Shown here: positions 11,735 through 21,494 of the stretch, one piece after another | Layout of the letters: each line of letters starts with the position of its first letter | How positions within the stretch are numbered: the stretch's first letter is position 1 | Source of the DNA: Hyaloperonospora brassicae | Lineage: Eukaryota > Oomycota > Peronosporomycetes > Peronosporales > Peronosporaceae | Direction of reading: 5' to 3' | Length of the DNA: 64,000 nucleotides | Assembly (NCBI GenBank): GCA_947650285.1 | Contig: CANTFL010000251.1 | Span: 372,001 to 436,000, forward strand | The notes under the pieces: generated by a model | Told to the model about the DNA's origin: nothing | Databases searched by the model: none | The model's input: only the letters and a program-made list of their open reading frames with translations | Made by a program: the position numbers and the translations under genes

Positions 11735-14420
11735 TCAAGGATCCTCTTGGTCGGCCATGTCCAACGCCTCTAGAAAGTCAGCTGGGTCGTTAGAGTGTCC
11801 TAACCCTGGATACCAAACTCGTTCTTCATGTGGGCGCGGATAGTTGAGGAAGAAGGGATCCAGCAAGATGTCGAGATCGCAGTGGCCAGCGATCATGCTG
11901 TTGAGTATCCTCTTCAAGAAGTTCTTCCAACGCGCTCCAAATAGAGATCGGCGTTGCTTTCGTTGACGCCAGAACGTTTGCATAAACCGTTCGGATCGTC
12001 GCTGGGCCGGAGATATCGGGAAAGCATGAGTAGATTCCCATAGAACTTGTCGATGAGTGGACTCAAGCTCCAGGTAACGATGACTCATGTCTTGATACCA
12101 TCCAGTCATGGTGAACGATATCGGGTTCACGGGAACCACGATATTGTCCTAGGGGGCCGTAGCGTAAAGAGCCTGGATGTGCTGCCGCGAAATCAGCCCA
12201 GAGGCTAAAGTCCCCGTCGGCGGAGCTCGCCCATGACTATGGAAGGGGAACAGAAAATTCCTGGGCTTGGAGTAGTGGTGAAACAGCAGCTCAATGGTCA
12301 TGGTCCTCACGCAACCCATCGCGATCCGCGAAACTGACCATGGAGCGATCTCGGAAGCTACCCGTCGAAAAGGCGCCAGATAATTGGGAATCCACCGAAT
12401 CCGTGGCTGCTGGAGTGGCGGAAGATTGTCTAAATCAACGGAGGATATGACTCTGTTAGCCACTTGGCGCACCGGAAGGGTGATGCTGTTTTCGCTATCG
12501 GACAAATTGCGATCCGAAAGCGCAGTGGACCCCGAAGGCGGACTAACGGAGTCAGTCTCGCTGTGTGTTTCCCCTGTCGGCGACCCCTCCACATCTTCTA
12601 CGTCTCCATCATCTTGAATTTTAACTACGAAGGCAGCCGCGACCGGAGAGGATGGGTACGAAAGATATCGGGGGTCCGGAGCGTCTGGAGAGGGCGACCG
12701 CGACAGTGCTTGAGCCGATGCGGTAGCTGCGGAAGAAGCGGGGGCGACCTGGGCAGCTGGAGAGGGGTCTAAAGCCGAAGATCGGGCATCCGATCTAGGT
12801 TGACGACGAGCGGTCGATCTCGAGCGGGACAACACGGAACGGGTCAAAGCTCCCGAGCTAGAGTCCGACTCGGCTGGCTCCCCACGTCCCGATCCAGTCC
12901 CAGAAGTCGTGGATGAAGGCGGCGAAGAAGAAGAATAGGGTGAAGGCTCGGGTGGGGCCAATCTGGACATTTTTGGAGGGCGTTGAGGGATTCAACGACA
13001 ATAGCCGGGAGGCCACACGGGTGGTGGAAGAATCTCTGGATCGTGACCGTGGTCGAACACGCCGACGCTTGGTAGGCGGGCCAGACGATCTCGATCTGGA
13101 CCTACGGGCAAGCGATCTCGATCTCTGGGTAGCGGAAACAGGTGGAGATCTGGCCGGAGTAGCACCCTCGGACGTCGGTCGAACGGTCAGCGCAAACGAC
13201 CGGGACCCGAGTATAGCACTGTTCAGTGTGTCGAGGAGAGCACGGTGTTCTGCTATGTCCCGATCCCGATCGTGCTCCGCCACCTGTAGCTGGTCGTGTA
13301 CCGTGAGGTGTTCCGCAAGCTGACGACGGAGGTTGGCGTTTTCCATCTGCGAAAGTGCCAACTGACCCTCTAGAGGAGTCAAGCCATCCACTTGTTGCAT
13401 GAGATCGCTAATTGAAGCCAGTCCCTCTGCGATCTCCGCCTGAGACCGATCCAATTCCTCCTATAAACGCAAAACATCTATGTGAATGAAAGACCTGTCG
13501 GAGGTCAGCTGGTCACGCTGCTGTCCGAGAGAATTAAGTTCGGCTTGGAGCGAAATGATTTGAGCCTTCAAAGCGTTCACCTTTCGTTCCAAGCTGCCTT
13601 GACCCTCATCGTTGGCACGTAAGAAAGCGCGTAGCCGAAGAATCTGCGCCGATTGACCTCGATGTGTCCGCAGAGCTCGTTTACAGTCGCTCAGAGAATG
13701 TACTGCGTCGACGTAGCGGCCTTGCATCAAATCATATCGACGCTGGACAAAAGAGACGAAAGGGGCGGCCGATCTGTACAGAGGATCAATCTCGTCTTGC
13801 AAGCGATCCCCCCGGGCGACCGCATCTCGGTATGACTGCTGAAGCGCATGAATTGTATCGGCTTGGCTGCAGAAGGTAGCCTCTCGATCCCACAAATAAG
13901 AGATCGTAGCCAACGTAAGACGAACGTCGTCGGCAGAAACTCGCGGAACGAAGCCGGTGACGCCCGCAATTGGAGAAGATCCTGTACGAGACTCACTAGG
14001 GGCCAGAACGTCGGAGCTAAACGCATTCAGGGTCGCCGGAGGTGCAGGAAGTGAGGACGGCTCAGAGGGACGATCTGGCGATCCCGTGACGATCGAGGGC
14101 GACCCGACCGAACTGGAATCACTTGGAGACTCGTGTCGATCTGGAACAATTGGAGCATACATCCCGCGGTCCGGCGACCCAGACGGCAAGTTGCGGACTG
14201 GGGACGAAGGTCTGGTCGGCTGTCGATCTGGCGATCCCGGGGCGATCGGTGGCGATCCGGCTGGAACTAGATGGATTGGAGACGCATGTTGATCTGGGAC
14301 GATTGTAGCATACCTCCCGCGATCCGGCGATCCAGACGACGGGTCGCGATCCGGAGACAGAAACACGGTGGAGCCTTCTGACGAGATCGGCGAGGTGGGG
14401 AGATGCGTTGAAAAGGCCAT
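11735..14420 (-). pseudogene. Element 1 antisense ORF: coiled-coil / SR-rich accessory protein, broken
   Basis: On the strand opposite to gag-pol, an ORF starts at ATG 14420, 89 bp inside the 3' LTR boundary, and runs to 11735. It has an in-frame TAG at 13461-13463, a frame change between 12970 and 12858, and a second in-frame TAG near 12152. Restored by eye it would be about 890 residues. It has a Ser/Pro/Asp-rich N-terminus with repeated DRD and SPDRG motifs, then a long coiled coil (about 13900-13230) that continues across the first stop. Next come an Arg-Ser-rich segment with a PTKRRRVRPRSRSR nuclear-signal-like patch (about 13110-13030), a Ser-rich linker, and a compact C-terminal domain with FMQTFWRQRKQRRSLFGARW and DLDILLDPFFL. 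The function is unknown. The matching position of the ORF in element 2 argues that it is a genuine element gene. Confidence 0.65.
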
Positions 14421-14492
14421 GAGACGGACTTGGGTGGTTATAGCGAAGTTGATGAGTGACTGCACTGAGGTCAATTGCTGTACAATAGACTT

Positions 14493-14508
14493 CAGTACAG
14501 GGGGTGGT
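14493..14508 (+). other. Putative polypurine tract of element 1
   Basis: ACAGGGGGTGGT lies directly before the 3' LTR start. A purine-rich run here is where plus-strand DNA synthesis is primed in LTR retrotransposons. It overlaps the upstream end of the antisense frame. Confidence 0.55.
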
Positions 14509-16304
14509 TGTGGTGAAGTCACTAATCAAAATTTGTACGAGGATCGGTGGCTACACATTTGGGACGCCACTTACTGGTGGAAAATGAGGCCATGGGACCT
14601 GGCGATCCAATAAGGAGACGGAAGGCGATCTAAACGGGATCGGCGATCCGATTCAACTGTCGTCAGAATGATGGGTATGGAACGATCTGAGACGGGGTGA
14701 TATGGGACAAGACGACAAATAGAACGATTACCATGGAGCGATCTGGTACAAGGATCTGAGATCAGGTGACGTGATGTGACTCTGTGGCGAAGGTGTAACA
14801 TCCTGCAGACCGGTGATGCTCTCTACGGGTCTCCCAAAGGGAGTACTGATTTAGGTTAATTATGGCCCGATCTGGAAGTGGGGATGTTTGTGGGGGTCCG
14901 TGGGACCGTTGTGAGAACTGTGGATGATCCCATTGTGCGGATAAACCCGTGAGGATGGCATCGGAGTATGCACAATGAACGGAATAACATATATGGCCGT
15001 ATTGCACTATGTCGATCCTCAACTATCTCGAATTGGGCATCAGATCGGTCATGTTCCCCACTGATTATGGATATATCGCTGATGAGACTTTTGGATCATG
15101 TCAGACATGCTTGGGGAAGGTCCGTGAGTGATGTCTCAAAAGTTCATATCGAAAGAGCCGGTGGAAGCCGGTCGAATTGACGTCGCAAAGCGGATTTGGA
15201 CACATTCCGCATTTGGATACAATTTTGGACTTTTCGGTACCAAAAGTGGGCATTTGGTACCGTATTTGGAATTTGGTCTCGTTTGGTGTCTAGGTACGAT
15301 ATCGGGAGTATTGGCGCTATCTTTGGAGTACAGGTCACGAAATTTCGACGCGTGTTCAAGGGGACGGTCAAGCTTAAAGGTGATATCGACTTGGAGAGTA
15401 ACCAATGGTTGGGAATAGGCTTAATGATAGGTTGGCTATTAATTTGGTTGGATAACAAACAGACTTGAAGTCTACTTCTTCTGCTCACGACGCACGTTCT
15501 CCTCCCATCTTCCTCGGGCAGGATTGATTTGGCTTCCCCGGAGGGTCAAGGCACGCGTGTTACAGGGACACAGAATACCGATCTTGAGTTGTTGGCAAAG
15601 ATCGAGAAGAGCGATCTCGGGATATCTGGCCCGGATCGATCAAGTACTCACACTCAACTCAACTGCTAGGGTAGCAGCCACACAACAAAGGAAAAGGAAA
15701 AGGATTTTGGACACAAGATTGTGAGACGGCTCAAGCGGTCAGAAGATCTGGACAGGGCGTTCAAGACAATACCGAGCAAGATCGAAGCGATCTACCGGAA
15801 ATATCGGCGTGTTTCATTTTGGCGAAACCAAGAACCGATCTGTCTATATTGCGCACTTCCGGCAAGATCGGCCGATCCCGAGACTAGATCGGACCGATTC
15901 CAACGCAAGATCGACGCAAGACTATTATTTGATGAGTGAAGATTTCCGCACAGCGAAGGCCCCGATCCCGAAGACGAATCGAGATCGGTGTGATTCAAGA
16001 TCGAGATCGCGACATCTCCAAATAGAGATCGCCGCGACTCAAGATCAGGATCGCAGAACCCCTGTTCGTGGTGTGAAGATTTCCGCACCGGAAGCGAACG
16101 CTCATCCCCACACCCTCAGCGAGATCGACATCTCCCAAGGACATTACGAAGAGCTCAAGCCAGCCCAACCGACGGGTACACAAGGTGAGCACAAGGTTAT
16201 ACGGTAAGGCACGGATCGGAGTACCCCCTCCGTGAGTCGGCAAGTCTGGGAAAGTGGAAGATCGACACTCACTAAATTAATTTTGTGAGATCGACTTCAC
16301 CACA
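14509..16304 (+). repeat. Element 1 3' LTR
   Basis: The 1,796-bp LTR starts TGTGGTGAAGTC and ends GACTTCACCACA, a perfect 12-bp terminal inverted repeat. It is 20 bp shorter than the 5' copy because of indels confined to the first 300 bp. It is followed directly by GTGCTACCAGG, which is the reverse complement of the primer-binding site of the element 2 family. Confidence 0.93.
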
Positions 16305-16315
16305 GTGCTACCAGG

Positions 16316-16727
16316 TGTAACGGGGCAAACGCTTACGTGAGTTATGGCAAGGGTATCGTGCACCGACAAGCATACACGAGGCGACCGAGGAAGCGGTAGG
16401 TAAGACAGAGGCAACACTGTTTTTGGGAAAAGTAGAGCTGTTATATTAATAAATTAAGTCTTCAAACTACTGTCTCTTCGTTTGACTTAATTCAATTATA
16501 CTAATATAACTGCATGTATGACGACGTCTACTCACCACTCATTGCGCGCGTCTTACGGCGATTGGTGGGTTGATATCGTCAAGATATCAACCAATGAGTA
16601 GACTCTTTGGTCGACCCATCAATGTCACCACTATTGGTGATATTTTTAAAAGGATATCCATCTTTATATTCTTTATTGTCATTATCTCTCAAATGACAAT
16701 TTCCATGTAACGGGCTGCCCCGTTACA
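16316..16727 (-). repeat. LTR of element 2 family (divergent subfamily), probably a 5' LTR remnant
   Basis: The 412-bp LTR has the same 12-bp terminal inverted repeat as element 2 (TGTAACGGGGCA / TGCCCCGTTACA) and long shared blocks such as TTAATTCAATTATACTAATA. By eye it is about 80 percent similar, with an insertion near 16420. The 11 bp at 16305-16315 equal the primer-binding region found inside the 5' LTR of element 2. So this is the 5' end of a minus-strand element cut off by element 1, rather than a clean solo LTR. Several LTR hairpins are kept, two with paired base changes. Confidence 0.85.
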
Positions 16728-18816
16728 TCGAAGGTGTCTGGGCGACTTGCGGTCAGTCGGGGGTACAGTTGGTATGGCGCACCTCACAAATTGCACGCTC
16801 TCGTGCTTGGCACAGTGTAGCCATCTGTGGGGGCGTCGCTGCGCAGAGGACAACAAACAGAGGGTCGTTTTTCGCCATCGCTTTTTCTGGCCTGGACAGC
16901 AGATGTGCGGCCAGTCGGTCGTGCGATGTTGTCCTGATTGTCCAATCGCTGCGAGTTGGTGGCCCTGGCTGGACGGTCCCGCAAGCATCTTGACAATAAA
17001 GTCCAGCAAGTTTGGCGGACCTTGTGGCAAACACTGGCTGCAGTACAGTGCTGTAGGTAGACTGCATCGATGGTCAGTGTCACCGAAGCGACGACAAGAG
17101 GTGGGAGGCCGCTTGTATCGCAAGACTACAGTAGTTTGGTACCAATACGCTTTGACAGCTTACCTCGGACCTGTTGCGACAGGACTTGCTCTTCCAATCC
17201 GTATGGAAGATTGAGCACCGAAGTAGCGGCTCTTGGAAGATGCGTGAACGTCACACTGATACGATAGTGTTTAGCTCTTCAAGTGGTACCCTTTCAGATG
17301 GGTAATAAGCCCTGGACTCGGCGTTGCCACTTGTGCAATCATCTTGTGTCGATAGCATACTCTAGAACCCGACAATCCTTGAGATAAGGAAGGCAAATGT
17401 TAAGCGTGCTGTACATCAGATTAAGTAGAACAATGAGTTTATGGGCCGTACTCACGGCGCCACTCTTTGTTGATCCATCTGCAGTATCGTACTCTGGACA
17501 TTGCAACATGCTCCGCAGAGCACGAGCTATTTTTACGGAATTGTGCTACTTCTTCGGGAACGGTTGATTCGATGCAAGCGCTAGCTTGCGGGGCTTTCGC
17601 TTTTGGCTAGCACCTAACATGTAGCTGCTGCTAAACGACCGTTTGGCTCGCTTCATGTTGTTTCTCAGCGTAATGTGGCCTTTGCGAGAAAGCATGGCGA
17701 GCCCGGAAAGAGCTCGGCTTCTACCTCGTTCGGATTGCTTAATCTAGCTGGCATGCCGGTCCATTCACTGAGCACGAACAATTTGCTGTTCGGTCGTCCC
17801 TTAGGGGCTTCTTCTGTCCCATGCATGCATTATGGCTCGGTCATTGACACACCTGTCTGTCGCGGAGTGTTGCAATGCACTCGATGTTTTGAGCCAGCAG
17901 AATGAACGAGGGAGGACGAGGACGAGGAGGAAATAGGGCAGAAGGAGACATACGCAAATGTCCGGACAGTATCTCTATATATTCGTCCGTACACAAAAGC
18001 CAGTCGTAACATCTGGTGCTGGACTGGGCGTCGCTTGTTTATGCAGACAGCGCAACCGGCTGACTTTCTCCAGCGGCTTCTTGCGTCGTTCCTCCTAACT
18101 GCAACACGGCTGTGTCTGCCCATGACATCGCTGGATCATGTATTCTCCATCGATGCCGGGTTTACGCACCGAGCGCGCTGAGAAAGAGATGGGTCTTTCG
18201 AGCTGTCGACTCTGTCGGATCAGAAAAAAGGCTTTTCTCTTCGTTGCCAGCACAGACGGATCTCAGCAGACACAGGAATTGTGGGCACTTTCTGACCTCT
18301 CAGTGGACACGAAGCCCTTGCGGGAAGGGTTCGGTTTTGGTGGACCAGTGTCTTTTGCGTTCTGCAACCATTGCGTTCGAGGTCGTGCTAGGATAGAACA
18401 TGAGTTTGACTCTCAAACACACATAGTCCGTCAGTGACATTTTCCAGCGGTGGAAATGGAGAAGCTTGCGTACTAGAACTCTGGGTGTAGCGTACAGCTC
18501 GTCTAGCCCAGCTCATGCAAGCGATAGCCACGTTGTAGAGTAAAATAGTATGTAACCCTCGATCGCACCCACTCTGCTTCTCACTCGTACAGAAAAGCAA
18601 GCCACCACTGTGACAACAAGAGTCGCGGCTTGCCTTCTGATGCAGTCAGCGACCAGAGATTTGAGGAGCATGCGACACGGTTTTGAGTGTTGGCTTCCTG
18701 CAATACCGGGAGTAGCATTAAAAAGAGCCCTCGGACCGCGGTTCAAGAGGCGGTGGATACGCGGGCCACACTTTTATCGTAGCTCTACGCTGTGACTTGG
18801 TTGAACTCCAGTCTGT
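16728..18816. other. Gene-poor spacer, nothing recognised
   Basis: About 2.1 kb between the LTR remnant and the effector candidate. Open frames up to 155 codons exist on both strands, but none shows domain-like composition, signal peptide or motif. I see no RNA gene or repeat family here. Confidence 0.6.
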
Positions 18817-18831
18817 GCCATTCCGAATTTT
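18817..18831 (+). promoter_or_regulatory. Oomycete initiator-like core promoter of the effector candidate
   Basis: GCCATTCCGAATTTT fits the oomycete Inr consensus (TCATTYYNCAWTTT) at all but two positions and lies 39-53 bp upstream of the ATG at 18870. If transcription starts here, the earlier in-frame ATG at 18792 is excluded, so this site decides the start of the gene. Confidence 0.6.
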
Positions 18832-18869
18832 GCACCCTCCTTCGAGCACCGACTGAACGGTCCTCATCC

Positions 18870-20039
18870 ATGCGCTTCGACTTCATTGCGGTCGTGGCGG
18901 TAACGGCAATCGTAGTCCATCTCAAGATTCTGCGCGACGTGTGCGGTCTCCCCACCACGTCTGTGGATGGCCGAGGACCGGCAAGTGACCACAACGACGT
19001 CGTCTTCGTGCACAACAGCTTCATCGATCTTGGCGGGAACAACAGCGAAGAGCGTTTGCCCTCGGCAAAAGTTGGACAGGATATACTTTGGGGGCATTTG
19101 AACACGATTTCTTACGACGACTTACCACCGATATTAAGCTCTGGTGAGGATTTCCTAAAGCGCGGATACAACTTGGTCGGAAAGGCGTCAACCCGAGGCA
19201 TTCGGGGTTTTCTTTTGCGTATCCAAAGGCGTTATACAACATGGTATAAGTCGGAGGGTAAGATCCGCCGTATGCTGGACAAATTAATGGAATTGGCGGA
19301 GCATACCAACATTGGCGCTCGCCCCGTTGCATCCAACTTGCTCGATAGCATATTGATGATGTATGTGAAGGATAAGGTCCCGATCGACGAGTTCACTCGG
19401 TTCCTGCAGTTGTTCTACACTACTTATCTTGTGCACGACGTCGATTTTCTAAGGATCAATGTACTGCGTCGTTATATCAAATTCTTCAACGAGCAGGAAG
19501 GGACCGACCATACGCTAATCGAGACGCTGACAGAGAATCATGGAGCTCGTCATCAGCTTGCAACTGCTCTCGAGATCGCGATCGATACAGGAATACGCCC
19601 TGATGATGCTACACAACTGCGCGAGCAAATGATGGAAGGCTGGAAGAAGGAAGGTCTGAATTCCGCCGACGTGTTCACAAAGCTGAAACTTGATGACAGG
19701 ATCTTAACTATGTTTGGTGTGCCTAAATTCAAGGCATATGAGCGCTACGCGAGGGAATTCATGAAGGAAGACTTGCTGGATGCTTTGGTGCAACGCTTGG
19801 GGGGTGAGAATAGAGTTGCAGAGTATGCTATGAACATGTTCGTAGAAAGCAAGGATCCGCGGGCACAATGGTATATAAACGCGTTGCTGCGGAAGTGGAA
19901 GGATGTCGAGAGGATCGATCCGGCCAATTTGATCGAGCTCAAGTTTACAAATGTCAAACGGAGTAGCTTCCGTTATGAGTGGTCGAGAGATATCGCAGCC
20001 GTCTACGCCAAGTTCTTCAGGGATGGCATTCCCCTCTAA
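18870..20039 (+). CDS. Secreted EER / WY-domain effector candidate
   Basis: A 389-residue protein without introns. Residues 1-20 (MRFDFIAVVAVTAIV...) look like a signal peptide. An SEER motif follows at 59-62, but no canonical RXLR precedes it. The rest is alpha-helical and carries WY/LWY-type features: W258 in WKKEGLNSADVFTKLKLDD, then YERYAREF around residues 290-297, then a second unit with W343 before ERIDPANLIELKF. Proteins of this type are secreted by oomycetes and act in host plant cells; the target here cannot be read from sequence. The start at 18870 is preferred over the in-frame ATG at 18792 because the initiator lies between them and the signal peptide begins here. The gene stands alone between retroelements, typical of fast-evolving effector loci. 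Confidence 0.75.
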   Translation: MRFDFIAVVAVTAIVVHLKILRDVCGLPTTSVDGRGPASDHNDVVFVHNSFIDLGGNNSEERLPSAKVGQDILWGHLNTISYDDLPPILSSGEDFLKRGYNLVGKASTRGIRGFLLRIQRRYTTWYKSEGKIRRMLDKLMELAEHTNIGARPVASNLLDSILMMYVKDKVPIDEFTRFLQLFYTTYLVHDVDFLRINVLRRYIKFFNEQEGTDHTLIETLTENHGARHQLATALEIAIDTGIRPDDATQLREQMMEGWKKEGLNSADVFTKLKLDDRILTMFGVPKFKAYERYAREFMKEDLLDALVQRLGGENRVAEYAMNMFVESKDPRAQWYINALLRKWKDVERIDPANLIELKFTNVKRSSFRYEWSRDIAAVYAKFFRDGIPL

Positions 20040-20968
20040 CGCGCATGCTCCACGGCGTCAAGTCCTGTACCCGCTGCAATCGGTCACGTGGCGATGCCGA
20101 GTATTGATACCGCTTCTGCTGCATTATCGACTGTCGTTGCTGGCGCGTTCCAGCTGCCACGCTTCGTTGAGGTCTCACGACCATGCACCGCGTAAGATAT
20201 TGCTTTAACGACAAAGTAGCAATCGAAGATACGACTGAAAAATTATACAACCTCTGCAGCGTGTTAAGTGCCTTAGCGTCGGGCCTCTGGAGTCCATCCA
20301 CTGGCGGCGAAATCCTTGTATCTGCCGTTGCCTACCGATCGATGCATCATCGCACTCTGAGTAGCACACGCGCATTGTCGCCTCCTACTCACTTTTCTGC
20401 TTCTTGTGTGATGATATTTAGTTGGGAAGGCATTACGTATGTGGCGGACGCCATGTGTCTTGCATCGCCTGATGCAGCGCTACGACTCGCTGTCGTGGAT
20501 GTGCGTGCGTTGATCACATGCCTTTCATGCACAAACACACGTACGTAACAGTCACAAGCAGCGTACCATATGAAAACGAGATGGGTTACACATTCGTCGT
20601 GCTTGCGAGGTACAAAGCATGACTTTTACCGACCATCTCGTATGCAGCATCTCTGAAAGGACAGTGTCGTGCGATGCTGTCTTCTGCCATAATACAACTC
20701 GGTAGACGAAATCGTCGATGACGGCATCACAAGTGTCATGCGAGGAAGACAAGTCTATGTAACTTCATGGGTTGCAGGACGTCTGAGGTGCGTCAAGCCT
20801 GAGCCGCAACGCCAGTTCTTCGAGTGGGTTTGGTGGTTGTACAGAGCTTTCCACCATAGCTGACAGCTCTTGAGATTGCCTGGTGATGTTGCTTTGGCAT
20901 ATAAAGCAAACGTCGTCCGCGCATATTTTGAACGGCTCTCAGGTGCTGCCGCTTCGTCCCAGCGTTGA
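20040..20968. other. Effector 3' flank, nothing recognised
   Basis: About 930 bp with only short open frames of unconvincing composition. It ends at the target site of element 2. Joined with 28959 onward it is the pre-insertion sequence. Confidence 0.6.
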
Positions 20969-20973
20969 GTTGC
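20969..20973. repeat. Target-site duplication of element 2 (left copy, GTTGC)
   Basis: GTTGC here directly precedes the LTR and is repeated at 28954-28958 directly after the other LTR. A 5-bp duplication is normal for Ty3-type integration. Confidence 0.9.
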
Positions 20974-21363
20974 TGTAACGGGGCACACCCTTGCGTAACT
21001 TAACGCAAGGGATTTGGGTGCCCCGACGGACGTACACGTGGCGAGCGAGGAAGCGTAGGTAGGGTAAAAGTAGAACTGTTATATTAATAAATTAAGTCTT
21101 TAAACTACTGTCTCTTCGTTTGACTTAATTCAATTATACTAATATAACTGCATGTATGGTGACGTCTCGTCACCACTCATTGCGCGCGTCTTGCGGCGAT
21201 TGGTGGGTTGATATCATCACGATATCAACCAATGAACAGACCCTTCTGGTCGACCCTTCAATATCACCGCTTCGGTGATATTGTTTAAAGAATATCCATC
21301 TTTATATTCTTTATTGTCACTTTCCTTAAGTGACAATATTATGTAACGGGCTGCCCCGTTACA
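20974..21363 (-). repeat. Element 2 3' LTR
   Basis: 390 bp with the terminal inverted repeat TGTAACGGGGCA / TGCCCCGTTACA. It contains several near-perfect hairpins: arms at 21206-21215/21221-21230, 21260-21269/21273-21282 and 21313-21322/21328-21337. Confidence 0.95.
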
Positions 21364-21378
21364 TCACCCCCCCCTTAA
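21364..21378 (-). other. Polypurine tract of element 2
   Basis: Read on the minus strand, AAGGGGGGGGTGA directly precedes the 3' LTR. The run of eight G is the expected plus-strand primer. Confidence 0.7.
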
Positions 21379-21494
21379 CTGATAGTCACCGTATGACTAT
21401 CGAAATATGGAGGCCACCCGTTGGCCACCATTGGGACAGGGAGTACTTGTTTGGTCCGTTCCACTCACTTTCCGCTTGACCTCGCATAGCTAAC

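Larger units (their letters stand above)
1808..16304 (+). mobile_element. Element 1: large Ty3/gypsy LTR retrotransposon, decayed, with antisense ORF
   Basis: The 14,497-bp element has 1.8-kb LTRs whose ends form a 12-bp inverted repeat (TGTGGTGAAGTC / GACTTCACCACA; one mismatch at the left start). Inside, in order, are gag with zinc knuckles, protease, reverse transcriptase, RNase H, a second RNase H-like domain, integrase and chromodomain on the plus strand, then a long ORF on the minus strand before the 3' LTR. Every coding block is broken by stops or frame changes. Flanking pentamers (GCCTG at 1803-1807, GTGCT at 16305-16309) do not match, so no target duplication is visible. GATC tetramers are extremely dense throughout, unlike neighbouring host genes. 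Confidence 0.93.

Noticed and set aside
16747..17214. 155-codon plus-strand frame next to the LTR remnant
   Set aside because: Overlapping frames of similar length occur on the other strand. Composition and lack of motifs argue against a gene.
18792..18869. Upstream in-frame ATG (18792) as the effector start
   Set aside because: The initiator-like element lies downstream of it, and starting at 18792 would bury the signal peptide 26 residues inside the protein.
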